Of a DNA stretch of 64,000 nt, positions 25,174 through 34,112 are shown one piece after another. The notes beneath the pieces were generated by a model. It saw only the letters and a program-made list of their open reading frames with translations. It was not told the origin of the DNA and made no database searches. Numbering within the stretch: position 1 is the first letter of the stretch; each line of letters starts with the position of its first letter. A program made the position numbers and the translations under genes. This stretch comes from Tsukamurella ocularis. GTDB lineage: Bacteria; Actinomycetota; Actinomycetes; Mycobacteriales; Mycobacteriaceae. The DNA lies in NCBI RefSeq assembly GCF_024807615.1, contig NZ_JANUCJ010000003.1, positions 310,001-374,000 of the forward strand, read 5' to 3'.

Positions 25174-25799
25174 CACCGCGCCTGATCGTCCCCGCCCGCG
25201 ATGTGGCGGATCACGTGGGTCGCGAGCGGCGTCAGCGTCGCCATGCCGTCGCGGATCGCCGCGCGCGAGCTGGCGAGGTTCACCACCACCGTGCTGCCGG
25301 AGACGCCGGCGAGACCGCGCGAGAGGCCCGCGTCAGTCGCACCCGCAGCGAGACCCGACGAGCGCAGCGCCTCGCAGATACCGGGCAGCTTCTTGTCGAG
25401 GATCTCCTCGGTGGCCTCCGGCGTGACGTCGCGGGCGCCCACGCCCACACCGCCGATGGTCACGGCCAGGTCGACGCCGCCGATCACCGCGGTGTTCAGC
25501 GCGTTGCGCACGTCCACCTCCTCGGCCGGGACCACGACGACGGCGTCCACCTCGAAGCCCGACTCCTCGAGCAGCTCCGTCACCAGTGAGCCCACCGACT
25601 TCCCCGCGCCGGACGCGCGGGAAGCGCCGGGCTGCAGATGGTCGTCGACGACGATCACGAGCGCACGGCCAATCACCCCGGCCCCATCGAGCGCGGCGTC
25701 ATCGAGGGCCGGCACGTCGAGAACGTCGTCCTCCAGCCACTCTGCGTCCGCTGCTCGACTCTGGCTCATCTCCGCGGTCATCTTCGACTCCTCCGTCAC
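25173..25799 (-). CDS. moaB2: MoaB/Mog-family protein (MoaB2)
   Basis: Molybdopterin-binding fold protein of 208 residues with the family loop GGVGVGARDVTPEAT near residue 117 and SGAGKSVGSLV at the fold start. It may adenylate molybdopterin, or be divergent in role, as no other moa gene is present. An acidic N-terminal extension of about 40 residues is present. The 4-nt overlap with pepD copies the M. tuberculosis order mprA-mprB-pepD-moaB2. Confidence 0.88.
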   Translation of the reverse strand: MTEESKMTAEMSQSRAADAEWLEDDVLDVPALDDAALDGAGVIGRALVIVVDDHLQPGASRASGAGKSVGSLVTELLEESGFEVDAVVVVPAEEVDVRNALNTAVIGGVDLAVTIGGVGVGARDVTPEATEEILDKKLPGICEALRSSGLAAGATDAGLSRGLAGVSGSTVVVNLASSRAAIRDGMATLTPLATHVIRHIAGGDDQAR

Positions 25800-27100
25800 T
25801 TGTCCAACTTATCGAGCGTCACCTGCTTGGTCACCGGACTCGTACTACTCGGGCTATCGAGGTAGGTAACGGTCACGGTAGCCCCCGGCGGGTAAGCGCG
25901 CACGGCGCCGATCAATCCGTAGCCGTCGCTGATCTGCAGCTCGTCGATCTTCGTCACCAGTGCGCCCTTCGGGATGCCGGCGCGGCCGAAGGCGCCTGTC
26001 GGGGAGACCTCCGCCACCAGCGCGCCGGGACGGCTCACCGACGCCCGCGGGTCCACAGTGACGCCGACGGCCGCATGCGTCGCCGAACCCGAATCCATCA
26101 GCTCCTTGCTGATCCGCTGCACCTGGTTGGACGGGATCGCGAAGCCCAGGCCGATGCTGCCGCCCTGCTGCCCGGTCAGCTTCGAACCGCCCAGCGTCGC
26201 GATCGACGAATTGATGCCCACGAGACGACCGGTCATGTCGACCAGGGCGCCACCCGAGTTGCCGGGATTGATCGCCGCGTCGGTCTGCACCGAGTTGATC
26301 ACCGTCGCCTGATCGGAGTCCTTGCCGCTCGTCGCCACCGGGCGGTTCAGCGCCGAGACGATGCCACTGGTCACCGTGCCCGCGAGGCCCAGCGGGGCGC
26401 CCACCGCCACGACCTCCTGGCCGACGGTCAGCTTGCCGCTGTCGGCGAAGGTCAGGGGCTTGAGGTCGCGCTTGTCCGTCTGGATCACCGCGAGATCGGT
26501 GATGGGGTCCGCGCCCACCACGGCGGCGTTGCTCACGCTGCCGTCGGAGAAGGAGACCGTCAGCTTGCCGTTCCCGGCGATGACGTGGTTGTTCGTCACG
26601 ATCTTGCCGTCCGCGCTGATCACCACGCCCGACCCGGACGACTCCGAGCTTCCCGCCTGATTGTCGATCGACACCACGGCCGGCAGCACGCCCTGCGCCA
26701 CGTCCTGCACCGAGCCCTTGACCACGGGCGGCGCGTCACCGCCGGACACCGTCACCGCCGGCGACGCATCGCTCGTGCCCCACACCAGGTACGCCCCGGT
26801 GACCGAGAGCAGCGACGCGATCAGCGCGATCGCCACACCCATCGCGACCAGCGCGCCCATCCCGGGCCCGCGCGAGGGCGTCGTGGTCGCCACGGGCGGG
26901 CCGCCCGGCCCCGGGTAGCCCGACGGTGCGCCGCCCGGCGCCGGGTAGGCGTTCGAGTACTGCTGCGTGGGCCGGTACTGGCTCTGCGGAGCGGGCTGGG
27001 CCTGCTGGCCCGCCTGGCTCTGCTGGACCGGTTGCCCCGGCTGGCCGTACTGCCCAGCCGGCTGGCCCTGCTGATAGGGATTCTGCGGACCCTCGGTCAT
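25796..27100 (-). CDS. pepD: HtrA-like serine protease PepD
   Basis: Envelope stress protease of 434 residues: a Gln/Pro/Gly-rich cytoplasmic tail (1-75), one membrane helix (about 82-106), a trypsin-like domain with triad His 172 (NNHVIAG), Asp 202 (TDLAVI) and Ser 282 (GNSGGAL), and a C-terminal PDZ domain (about 340-425). It processes misfolded periplasmic proteins and feeds back on the MprAB system. A GGAGGGG site precedes the ATG. It lies 72 nt downstream of mprB. Confidence 0.94.
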   Translation of the reverse strand: MTEGPQNPYQQGQPAGQYGQPGQPVQQSQAGQQAQPAPQSQYRPTQQYSNAYPAPGGAPSGYPGPGGPPVATTTPSRGPGMGALVAMGVAIALIASLLSVTGAYLVWGTSDASPAVTVSGGDAPPVVKGSVQDVAQGVLPAVVSIDNQAGSSESSGSGVVISADGKIVTNNHVIAGNGKLTVSFSDGSVSNAAVVGADPITDLAVIQTDKRDLKPLTFADSGKLTVGQEVVAVGAPLGLAGTVTSGIVSALNRPVATSGKDSDQATVINSVQTDAAINPGNSGGALVDMTGRLVGINSSIATLGGSKLTGQQGGSIGLGFAIPSNQVQRISKELMDSGSATHAAVGVTVDPRASVSRPGALVAEVSPTGAFGRAGIPKGALVTKIDELQISDGYGLIGAVRAYPPGATVTVTYLDSPSSTSPVTKQVTLDKLDK

Positions 27101-27172
27101 GGAGCCCCCTCCTTCGTGTTCTTCCCCGCCAAGACTGCATACGCCTTCTGTGAAGTGCCTGTGAGCAGATTG

Positions 27173-28708
27173 TCACTTCCCTCGCAGCAGGCGCAGACGG
27201 GGTTCCCGCTGCACCACCTGTGGGGCGCGGCCACCTGCGACCGGGCTGCCCGGGATCTCGAGGCGGAGCAGCGCTCCGCCACCGTCGGCCGTGCCGACCG
27301 CGACGGAACCGCCGTGCCGCTCCACCACCTGTTTCACGATCGCGAGGCCCAGGCCGGAGCCGGGCATCGAGCGACTCGCCATAGAGCGGTAGAAGCGCTC
27401 GAAAACCAGCTCCCGGTCCTCCTCGGGGATGCCGGGCCCACTGTCGGCGACGCTGAGCGTCGCCCGAGCGACGCCGATCTCGGCGAGCTCGACTCGGACC
27501 ACCGAACCGTCGGGCGAGAACTTCGCCGCGTTGTCCAGTACGTTCACCACCGCGCGGCCCAGGCCACCGTTGTCGCCGTAGACGTACCAGGGCGCGCTCG
27601 TGACGTCGAAGCGGACCGTCGGGCGACGGCGCTCGACGCGCTCGACCGCCTTCTGCAGGATCTCCTCGAGGTCGACCTCCTCGTTCACCGCCTCGGGCGC
27701 GTCCTCGCGGGCGAGGTCGACGAGGTCGCCGACCAGCGTGGTCAGCTCCTCCACCTGAGCGAGGACATCGTCGGAGAGCTCCTTCATGTCCTCCTCGGGG
27801 ATCGGTGGCGCGCCCGGCTGGTTCGCGGCGACGAGCAGCTCGACGTTGGTCCGCAGGCTCGTGAGCGGCGTGCGCAGCTCGTGGCCGGCGTCGGCGACCA
27901 GGCGGGCCTGCCGGTCGCGCGACTCGGCGAGCGCCTGCAGCATCGTGTTGAAGCTGGTGGTCAGGCGAGCCAGCTCGTCGCGGCCCACCACGGGGATCGG
28001 GGTGAGGTCGTCCGTGCGGGCCACCCGCTCCGCGGCCTCGGTGAGCCGCTGCACCGGTCTGAGGCCGCCGCGCGCGACGGCGGTACCTGCGATCGCCGCG
28101 AGCACGATGCCACACGCGCCGACCACGACGAGCACCGTGCCCAGCTCACTGAGCAGGTTCTTCGTCGGGGTGAGGTCCTCGGCCACGATGATCGTGACGC
28201 CGTTGTCGAGACGCCGCGCCATCACCCGGGTGTCGCCCTCGGAGCGCAGCGACTGGGCGAGCTTGCCCGAGATCACGTCGCGCTCGGGCTGCCCGATGGG
28301 GACCTGACCCGACGGGCCCGAGTGGTACGGCGTCCCGTCGGGATAGACGACCATCGTGCGGTTGACGGACATGTCCGGCCTGAACATCAGCATCATCATC
28401 ACGGTGGTGAACTGTGTGACCGGCGAGCTCATCGCGGGCGCCACCGAGTCCACCTGCTGATGCAGCCGATTGTCGACGTCCGCGTACATCGCCCGCTTGA
28501 CCACGAAGAACGCCGACGCGGCCATGAGCGCCACCGTGATACCCACGACCGCCGCGGCCAGCAGCGTCACGCGCCAGCGGAAGCTGACGTTGCGGGTGAC
28601 CGGGTTGGGGTCCCGCATCGGGCGACGGTCCCGGACCTGCCGGTCGCGGGCCTCCGGGCGGGCGTGCCGCGGCAGAGGGCCGGAGGTCGTCGGAACGCGC
28701 CCCGTCAT
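27173..28708 (-). CDS. mprB: Sensor histidine kinase MprB
   Basis: Two-component sensor of 511 residues. Membrane helices at about 45-70 and 190-211 enclose an extracytoplasmic sensor domain; HAMP follows, then the H-box GHELRTPLTSL with His 276, N-box NVLDNAAKFS and G-boxes DSGPGIPEED and GSGLGLAIV. It phosphorylates MprA under envelope stress. It begins 4 nt after mprA. The Met-rich TTVMMMLMF run in the sensor domain is unusual. Confidence 0.94.
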   Translation of the reverse strand: MTGRVPTTSGPLPRHARPEARDRQVRDRRPMRDPNPVTRNVSFRWRVTLLAAAVVGITVALMAASAFFVVKRAMYADVDNRLHQQVDSVAPAMSSPVTQFTTVMMMLMFRPDMSVNRTMVVYPDGTPYHSGPSGQVPIGQPERDVISGKLAQSLRSEGDTRVMARRLDNGVTIIVAEDLTPTKNLLSELGTVLVVVGACGIVLAAIAGTAVARGGLRPVQRLTEAAERVARTDDLTPIPVVGRDELARLTTSFNTMLQALAESRDRQARLVADAGHELRTPLTSLRTNVELLVAANQPGAPPIPEEDMKELSDDVLAQVEELTTLVGDLVDLAREDAPEAVNEEVDLEEILQKAVERVERRRPTVRFDVTSAPWYVYGDNGGLGRAVVNVLDNAAKFSPDGSVVRVELAEIGVARATLSVADSGPGIPEEDRELVFERFYRSMASRSMPGSGLGLAIVKQVVERHGGSVAVGTADGGGALLRLEIPGSPVAGGRAPQVVQREPRLRLLRGK

Positions 28709-28712
28709 CGGA

Positions 28713-29399
28713 TCACGGCGGAGTCTCGCGCAGGACGTACCCGACGCCCCGCACGGTGTGGATCAAGCGGCTCTCCCCCTCGGCCTCCGTCTTGCGACGC
28801 AGGTAGCCGACGTACACCTCGAGCGCGTTCCCTGAGGTCGGGAAGTCGTAGCCCCAGACCTCCTCGAGGATCCGGCTGCGGGTGAGCACCCGGCGGGGGT
28901 TGCTCATGAGCATCTCGAGCAGGCTGAATTCGGTGCGGGTGAGGCTGATGCTCCGCTCGCCGCGGAGCACCTCGCGGGTGGCCGGGTCGAGGCTGAGGTC
29001 CTCGAATTTGAGCACCTCGTTGTCGGCGCCCGCGTCGGGGGTGGCGCGGCGCAGCAGCGCCCGCATCCGGGCCAGCAGCTCCTCCAGCGCGAAGGGCTTG
29101 GGCAGGTAGTCGTCGGCGCCGGCGTCGAGGCCGCTCACCCGGTCGCTCACGGCGTCGCGGGCGGTCAGCACGAGGATCGGCAGGTCGTCGCCCGCGCTGC
29201 GCAGGCGGCGGCACACCTCCAAACCGTCGATGCGCGGCATGTTGAGGTCCAGGACCAGCGCGTCCGGGCGGTTGCTCGCGATGTGATCGAGCGCGTCCTG
29301 CCCGTCGACGGCGGTGTCCACCTGGTACCCGTTGAAGGTCAGCGAGCGGCGCAGGGACTCCCGCACCGCACGATCGTCGTCGACCACCAGAATTCGCAT
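28713..29399 (-). CDS. mprA: Response regulator MprA
   Basis: OmpR-family regulator of 228 residues: receiver domain with phosphoacceptor Asp 51 ([12 protein letters not shown]) and a C-terminal winged helix ([29 protein letters not shown]). It controls pepD and envelope stress sigma factors in mycobacteria. It is the first gene of the mprA-mprB-pepD-moaB2 run. Confidence 0.95.
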   Translation of the reverse strand: MRILVVDDDRAVRESLRRSLTFNGYQVDTAVDGQDALDHIASNRPDALVLDLNMPRIDGLEVCRRLRSAGDDLPILVLTARDAVSDRVSGLDAGADDYLPKPFALEELLARMRALLRRATPDAGADNEVLKFEDLSLDPATREVLRGERSISLTRTEFSLLEMLMSNPRRVLTRSRILEEVWGYDFPTSGNALEVYVGYLRRKTEAEGESRLIHTVRGVGYVLRETPP

Positions 29400-29479
29400 A
29401 GTCCACAGTCTTACCGAAGTCGTGTGTGAATTGGCTTAAGGGGTGCTTGTCGGCACTCGGCCCTGAGCGAACAACGGGT

Positions 29480-30133
29480 TCAGCGGCGGAAGCCCCGCCT
29501 ACATGCCTTGAGGAAGCGGCCGGCCACGTCCTCGGGGGCGACGGGCACCCGCCAGCCCTGCCACAGCGCGAGCAGACGGAAGCCGGACGCCAGGACCGCG
29601 CCGACCACGAGCGCCCGGGAGTCGGTGGCACCCCACGACGCGGCGAGCACCGTCGCACCGGCGCCGGCGAGGGCCGGGATGGCGTAGAGGTCGCGCTCCT
29701 GGATGAGCAGCGGCACCTCGTTGACCAGGATGTCGCGCAGCACGCCGCCGCCGAGGGCCGTGGTGATGCCGATGAGCGCGGCGGCGAACGGGCTCGCGTC
29801 GTGGTGCAGGGCCGTCAGGGCGCCGGTGGCGGAGAAGACGCCCATGCCGATCGCATCGAGCACGAGCACGGAGTTACGGAGCCGGCCGAACTGCGGATGG
29901 AGGACGAAGACGAACGCCGCCGCGATCGACGCGGTGGTGATGTTCTCCCAGCCCTGGAAGGACGCGGGCGGGTGGATGCCCAGCAGTACGTCACGGGCGA
30001 CGCCGCCGCCCACGCCGGTGAGCGCGGCGAGGGTCCACACGCCGAACAGGTCGAGCCGCTTGCGGACGCCGATGAGCGCGCCGGAGGCGGCGAAGACCGC
30101 GATCCCCGCGTAGTTCAGCACCGCCAGCAGCAC
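29480..30133 (-). CDS. TRIC/UPF0126-like cation channel family protein
   Basis: Membrane protein of 217 residues made of two related three-helix halves, each carrying a GGGxxRD motif (GVGGGVARDVLLG near residue 45 and ALGGGVLRDILV near 130), the mark of the prokaryotic TRIC family. It is predicted to form a trimeric K+-permeable channel. It lies between rpmF and mprA on the same strand; the terminator before it isolates it from rpmF. Confidence 0.88.
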   Translation of the reverse strand: MLLAVLNYAGIAVFAASGALIGVRKRLDLFGVWTLAALTGVGGGVARDVLLGIHPPASFQGWENITTASIAAAFVFVLHPQFGRLRNSVLVLDAIGMGVFSATGALTALHHDASPFAAALIGITTALGGGVLRDILVNEVPLLIQERDLYAIPALAGAGATVLAASWGATDSRALVVGAVLASGFRLLALWQGWRVPVAPEDVAGRFLKACRRGFRR

Positions 30134-30152
30134 GCACGCCCCCTCGGATACA

Positions 30153-30193
30153 CCTCAAGAGCGGGTCGGCCCGAGGCCGACCCGCTCTTGAGG
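30153..30193 (-). terminator. rpmF terminator
   Basis: Perfect 18-bp stem (cctcaagagcgggtcggc and its complement) with a 5-nt loop, 10 nt after the rpmF stop. One of the strongest hairpins in the window. Confidence 0.9.
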
Positions 30194-30202
30194 AAAGATC
30201 AG

Positions 30203-30376
30203 TTAGCGGCGGTCGAGGTCGACCAGGCCCAGCTTCGCGGCGCGCACGAGGCGACGGGGAACGAGGTGGGTGCGGCCGCCGACCTGCACAGCCTGCAGCT
30301 CGGGGTTGTTCGCCTTCCACTGCGAGCGGCGGGCGTGCGTGTTCGCCCGCGACATGCGGCGCTTCGGTACAGCCAT
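30203..30376 (-). CDS. rpmF: 50S ribosomal protein L32
   Basis: Protein of 57 residues, [20 protein letters not shown] at the N-terminus as in L32. No cysteine is present, so this copy needs no zinc. It follows rpmE2 by 74 nt, in line with the zinc-independent set, but the mycobacterial L32 near mprA is normally the housekeeping copy. Confidence 0.95.
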   Translation of the reverse strand: MAVPKRRMSRANTHARRSQWKANNPELQAVQVGGRTHLVPRRLVRAAKLGLVDLDRR

Positions 30377-30450
30377 GATTCTTCCTAACGGTCCTCGGAA
30401 CAAGTCTTCGACGCGAGCCCGAGGGCTTCCAACGTCACAAGCACTGAAGT

Positions 30451-30714
30451 CTACCGCCCCGCGGCCCGCCCGCCAAAACGTGCGTACTTCTCCTGGAACT
30501 TCTGCACCCGGCCCGCGGTGTCGACGAGGCGCTGCTTCCCCGTCCAGAGGGGGTGCGAGTCGCTGGTCACGTCGACCACGATCAACGGATACGTCACCCC
30601 GTCCACGTCGACGGTCCGCGCCGACGTCGCCGTGCTGCGGGTGACGAAGACCTTCCCCGTCGACGCGTCCTGGAACGCGACCGGGCGGTACTCGGGGTGG
30701 ATTCCCTGCTTCAT
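30451..30714 (-). CDS. rpmE2: 50S ribosomal protein L31 type B (zinc-independent)
   Basis: L31 of 87 residues, type [16 protein letters not shown], then [20 protein letters not shown]. It has no Cys, so it replaces zinc-binding L31 when zinc is scarce. The ATG overlaps the MRF stop by 4 nt (ATGA), showing co-translation. Control by the candidate Zur site at 31916 is likely. Confidence 0.95.
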   Translation of the reverse strand: MKQGIHPEYRPVAFQDASTGKVFVTRSTATSARTVDVDGVTYPLIVVDVTSDSHPLWTGKQRLVDTAGRVQKFQEKYARFGGRAAGR

Positions 30715-31931
30715 GACATCTCCTCATCTGCTGTGTCTGCGCGCCCCGGGGCCGGGGCGAGGTCCTCACACGGGTCGGCGTGCATCTCGCCGAAGGGGTC
30801 GTGCCAGCCGGCCCAGACGTCCGGGCCGGCGGCCAGTTCCGCGGGGGTCAGCTCGGCCCACCGCAAGGTCTCCGCGATCTGCGCGGGGTCGGCCCCGGCG
30901 GCCAGCACCACCAGGTCGGTCCGGCGATCCCCCCACTCCTCGCCCCACGCCGCCGATGCCATCGCCCATCGCTCGGGCGAGCCGTCGCCGCCGGCCGCGA
31001 GCCAGCGCCCGGCGGCACCGACACGAAGGCCGGCGCCGGCGGACTCCAGCCAGAAGGCCTCGTCGGGCGAGGTGGCGAGCCAGAGCCGCCCGCGGGCGTG
31101 AACGACCCCGTCGAGCAGCACGTCGATCGCCTCATGGAAGCGGCCCGGGTGCAGCGGGCGGCGGGCGCTGAACTCGATGAGCCGAACGTCGCCGTCGGCG
31201 TCGAGCGACGGGCAGCCGGGCAGGAGCGGGCCGAAGGGCTCGATGGGCGCGCGCGGGGTGCCCAGGCGCGGGAGCAGGCCATCCAGGGGAGCACGCTCGC
31301 GGGCGATCGGGGCGCCCGGCGCGAGGCGGCGCAAGACCGCGCGCAGCCGCGCCGGGTCGGGGCTGTCGCCGGTCACGACCAGTAGGTCGGCGCTCTGCGC
31401 GTGCCCGACGGCGAGCTGAGCCACGGTGCGCTCGTCGTCGTCCGGGACCGGGAAGCGCTCGCCGAGATCCTCTTCACCGAGGGCGTCGTCGAGCCAGGTC
31501 GGGCCGTCGACGAAGCCGATCGTGCCGGTCACCTCGACGTCGCGCGCGGCGGGGCCGGGCACCGCGCCGACCATCTCCACGATCACGTGCTCGATGGCGT
31601 GCCGCACGGCGTCGGCCTCGAGGATCGGGTCGAGCCGCACGACGATGCGGCGGACGGACACCCGCCGGTGCAAGGTGCGGAGCAACGGCAGCAGGTCTTC
31701 CCGAAGCGTGCACGAGACGCAGCCGTGCGCGAGCTCGAGCAGGGCGACGCGCTCCTCGGCGGTCCCGTCGGGCCGGACGGTGGCCTCCGAGCGCACGACG
31801 AGGCCCTCGGCGAGGCCGGACAGGTCGTGGTGCACGACGACGGTGCCGGGCTCTGCCAGCTCGAGCGCGCGCTCCTGCCCGCCGAAGCCCGTCAGGAGCA
31901 GGACCGGGGTTCTCTTGGAAATGATTCCCAT
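30711..31931 (-). CDS. mrf: COG0523/CobW-like protein, MRF (ribosome hibernation factor-recruiting) homologue
   Basis: Protein of 406 residues from the CobW family, with the metal-site motif [11 protein letters not shown] (Cys 71, Cys 74) and the C-terminal CobW domain ([40 protein letters not shown]). The usual P-loop GxxGxGKT is replaced by GFGGQERAL near residue 15, so GTP binding as in CobW is unlikely. In mycobacteria the equivalent is MRF, encoded with zinc-free ribosomal proteins and needed to recruit the hibernation factor MPY. The ATG at 31931 is inside the candidate Zur box; TAACGT 6 nt upstream suggests a leaderless start. Confidence 0.85.
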   Translation of the reverse strand: MGIISKRTPVLLLTGFGGQERALELAEPGTVVVHHDLSGLAEGLVVRSEATVRPDGTAEERVALLELAHGCVSCTLREDLLPLLRTLHRRVSVRRIVVRLDPILEADAVRHAIEHVIVEMVGAVPGPAARDVEVTGTIGFVDGPTWLDDALGEEDLGERFPVPDDDERTVAQLAVGHAQSADLLVVTGDSPDPARLRAVLRRLAPGAPIARERAPLDGLLPRLGTPRAPIEPFGPLLPGCPSLDADGDVRLIEFSARRPLHPGRFHEAIDVLLDGVVHARGRLWLATSPDEAFWLESAGAGLRVGAAGRWLAAGGDGSPERWAMASAAWGEEWGDRRTDLVVLAAGADPAQIAETLRWAELTPAELAAGPDVWAGWHDPFGEMHADPCEDLAPAPGRADTADEEMS

Positions 31932-31936
31932 TTCCA
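31916..31936. promoter_or_regulatory. Candidate Zur box 1
   Basis: Perfect inverted repeat tggaaatg-N5-catttcca over the MRF start codon, with the ATGATT core typical of actinobacterial Zur operators. It would repress MRF-rpmE2 in zinc-replete cells. Confidence 0.65.
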
Positions 31937-31950
31937 GTACGTTACCTTAT

Positions 31951-31964
31951 CGACAATCATTCGC
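31951..31964. promoter_or_regulatory. Candidate Zur box 2
   Basis: cgacaatcattcgc, whose complement carries the AATGATT core, 14 nt upstream of the rpmB2 ATG. The dyad is weaker than box 1. It may serve the rightward operon. Confidence 0.4.
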
Positions 31965-31977
31965 AAGAAGGAGAACC

Positions 31978-32214
31978 ATGTCCGCACACTGCCAGGTGAC
32001 GGGCCGAGCGCCCGGTTTCGGCAAGCGGGTCTCGCACAGCCACGTGCGCACGAACCGCCGCTGGGACCCGAACATCCAGCGCCGCCGCTACTACGTGCCC
32101 GCACTCGGGCGCACGGTCACGCTCCGGGTGTCCACGAAGGGCATCAAGACCATCGATCGCCGCGGCATCGACGCGGTGGTCGCCGACATCCTGTCCCGAG
32201 GGGAGAAGCTGTAA
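31978..32214 (+). CDS. rpmB2: 50S ribosomal protein L28, zinc-independent form
   Basis: L28 of 78 residues: [19 protein letters not shown], then [26 protein letters not shown]. It has one Cys only and lacks the CxxC zinc knuckle of the standard form. An AAGGAG site precedes the ATG. First gene of the four-gene rightward operon, divergent from MRF across the Zur boxes. Confidence 0.95.
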   Translation: MSAHCQVTGRAPGFGKRVSHSHVRTNRRWDPNIQRRRYYVPALGRTVTLRVSTKGIKTIDRRGIDAVVADILSRGEKL

Positions 32215-32379
32215 ATGGCCCGCAACGAGATTCGGCCGATCATCAAGCTCAAGTCCACCGCCGGCACCGGCTACACGTACGTGACCAGGAAGAACCGCCG
32301 CAACGACCCCGACCGCATGGTGCTGCGCAAGTACGACCCCGTGGTCCGGCAGCACGTCGACTTCCGGGAGGAGCGCTGA
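32215..32379 (+). CDS. rpmG2: 50S ribosomal protein L33, zinc-independent form
   Basis: L33 of 54 residues: [20 protein letters not shown] at the start and [21 protein letters not shown]. There is no cysteine, so it does not bind zinc. The ATG follows the rpmB2 TAA directly, and its TGA shares a base with the rpsN2 ATG (TGATG). Confidence 0.95.
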   Translation: MARNEIRPIIKLKSTAGTGYTYVTRKNRRNDPDRMVLRKYDPVVRQHVDFREER

Positions 32380-32684
32380 TGGCCACGAAGGCGAAGATCG
32401 CCGCCAACGAGCGGCGCAAGGCCCTGGTGGCTCGGCACGCCGAGCGTCGCGCCGAGCTCAAGCGGATCATCGCGCACCCATCGACCTCGGCGGACGACCG
32501 CACGGCCGCCGTCAGCGCGCTCGCGAAGCTGCCCCGCGACAGCTCGGCGACGCGCGTGCGCAATCGTGACGCCGCCGACGGCCGCCCGCGCGGCCACCTG
32601 CGCAAGTTCGGGCTGTCGCGCGTTCGGGTGCGACAGATGGCGCACGACGGCCAGCTGCCCGGCGTCCGGAAGTCGAGCTGGTGA
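32379..32684 (+). CDS. rpsN2: 30S ribosomal protein S14, zinc-independent form
   Basis: S14 of 101 residues, long form ([25 protein letters not shown], then [19 protein letters not shown]). The zinc-binding CxxC pairs of the short S14 are absent. It overlaps both neighbours by one base, giving tight translational coupling. Confidence 0.95.
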   Translation: MATKAKIAANERRKALVARHAERRAELKRIIAHPSTSADDRTAAVSALAKLPRDSSATRVRNRDAADGRPRGHLRKFGLSRVRVRQMAHDGQLPGVRKSSW

Positions 32685-32914
32685 TGGCACGTCGACCCCT
32701 GCGTACCCCGCCCGCACGGCGCGGCCTCGTCCGCGTTCCCGAGGGCGCGCTCGACTACAAGAACGTCACCTACCTGCGCACCTTCCTCAACGAGCGCGGC
32801 AAGCTGCGCTCCCGCGCCGTGACCCGACTATCGCCGCAGGACCAGCGCGCACTCGCGCTGGCGGTGAAGAACGCCCGGGAGATGGCGCTCCTCCCCTACT
32901 CCTCGAAGAAGTAG
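32684..32914 (+). CDS. rpsR2: 30S ribosomal protein S18, zinc-independent form
   Basis: S18 of 76 residues: [20 protein letters not shown], then [30 protein letters not shown]. No cysteine. The start ATG overlaps the rpsN2 TGA. Last gene of the zinc-starvation ribosomal operon. Confidence 0.95.
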   Translation: MARRPLRTPPARRGLVRVPEGALDYKNVTYLRTFLNERGKLRSRAVTRLSPQDQRALALAVKNAREMALLPYSSKK

Positions 32915-32919
32915 CTCCA

Positions 32920-32983
32920 CACGATGTCGGGTTCTGCGGCGGTACACCTGCGCACGCGTACCGCCGCAGAACGCCGAATCGTG
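32920..32983. repeat. Large imperfect inverted repeat after rpsR2
   Basis: Inner perfect arms ttctgcggcggta / taccgccgcagaa (32932-32944 and 32959-32971) and outer arms cacgat / atcgtg with a 6-bp internal mismatch, loop 14 nt. Probably terminates the ribosomal operon; the structure also looks like a small palindromic element. Confidence 0.6.
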
Positions 32984-33035
32984 AGGAAGACCGCAGACGC
33001 CGGCGCGATACTTCGGTCGCGTAACCTTCTGTCAC

Positions 33036-33974
33036 GTGACTTCCGTGCTGGCCGGCTTCGCCGTGATCGCGATCATCATCGCGGCGGGATGGCTCCTCGG
33101 TCGACTGGAGGTGCTGGGCGAACAGCCGGAGAAGCAGCTCTCCCTGCTGGTCTTCTACCTGCTCACGCCCGCACTGCTGCTGCACGCTCTGGCCACCACC
33201 GACGTGACCGTCCTCTTCAGCTCGCGGCTGTGGGTGAGCGCGGGATCGGCACTGGCGATCGCGACCGTCTACTACGTGATCGTCCGCGTCCTCTGGCGGC
33301 GGACGATGGGCGACGCCACCATCGGCGCGCTCGCCTCGAGCTACGTGAACTCGTCGAACCTCGGTATCCCGATCGCGGTCTTCGTGCTGCACGACACCTC
33401 GTACGTGGCGCCGCTGCTGCTGTTCCAGATTCTCGTCTTCTCGACGATCGCGCTCACAATGCTCGACCTCGCGGAGGCCCGCGAACGCACGGGGCCGAAG
33501 CAGCCGCTGTGGCGCACCGTCGCGACCCCGCTGCTGAACCCGATCGTGGTCGGCGCACTGATCGGGCTCACGATCTCGCTGACGCGGTGGCATCCGCCGG
33601 ACTGGCTGATGAGCCCGGTGAAACTGCTCGGCGACGCCTCCGTGCCGATGGCGCTCATCGTCTTCGGGCTCTCGCTCGGCGGCGTGCGAGTGCTGCAGAA
33701 GGGCGTGGCACCCCGCCGGGACATCGCCCTGGCGACCGTGCTCAAGATGATCGCAATGCCGGTTCTGGCGTGGGCGATGGCGCGCTTCCTGTTCGGGCAG
33801 TCCGGGCACGCCCTCATGGCGCAGACGGTGACCGCCGCGCTCCCGACCGCACAGAACGTGCTGGTCTACGGCCTGCGATACAACCGAGGCGTGATCCTCG
33901 CGAGGGATTCCGGGCTTATCACAACGGCCCTGTCGATTCCGGCGATCATGCTGATCGCGGTCCTTCTCACCTGA
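33036..33974 (+). CDS. AEC family transporter (auxin efflux carrier-like)
   Basis: Membrane protein of 312 residues with about ten helices in two five-helix halves. Family features are visible: YVNSSNLGIPIAVFVL near residue 110, LLGDASVPMALIVFGLSLGG near 200 and TALPTAQNVLVY-like AALPTAQNVLVYGLRY near 270. It probably exports or imports small organic acids. Start is GTG. It is separated from the ribosomal operon by the large hairpin. Confidence 0.87.
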   Translation: MTSVLAGFAVIAIIIAAGWLLGRLEVLGEQPEKQLSLLVFYLLTPALLLHALATTDVTVLFSSRLWVSAGSALAIATVYYVIVRVLWRRTMGDATIGALASSYVNSSNLGIPIAVFVLHDTSYVAPLLLFQILVFSTIALTMLDLAEARERTGPKQPLWRTVATPLLNPIVVGALIGLTISLTRWHPPDWLMSPVKLLGDASVPMALIVFGLSLGGVRVLQKGVAPRRDIALATVLKMIAMPVLAWAMARFLFGQSGHALMAQTVTAALPTAQNVLVYGLRYNRGVILARDSGLITTALSIPAIMLIAVLLT

Positions 33975-34112
33975 CGAATGTGACGGACGACCCGGTCACA
34001 TTACGCCTGTGACGTCCATTTCGGCTTGGGTTCCCCAAACTACTCATGGGTTAATGAAGCCACGAGTAGCGCGCTGAACGGTGCGCTGCGCATCGAACCC
34101 AGGAGAGACCCC

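Noticed and set aside
25586-28885. 1099-codon plus-strand frame opposite pepD, mprB and mprA
   Set aside because: Antisense shadow; composition is Arg/His/Asp-rich and the minus-strand genes are unambiguous.
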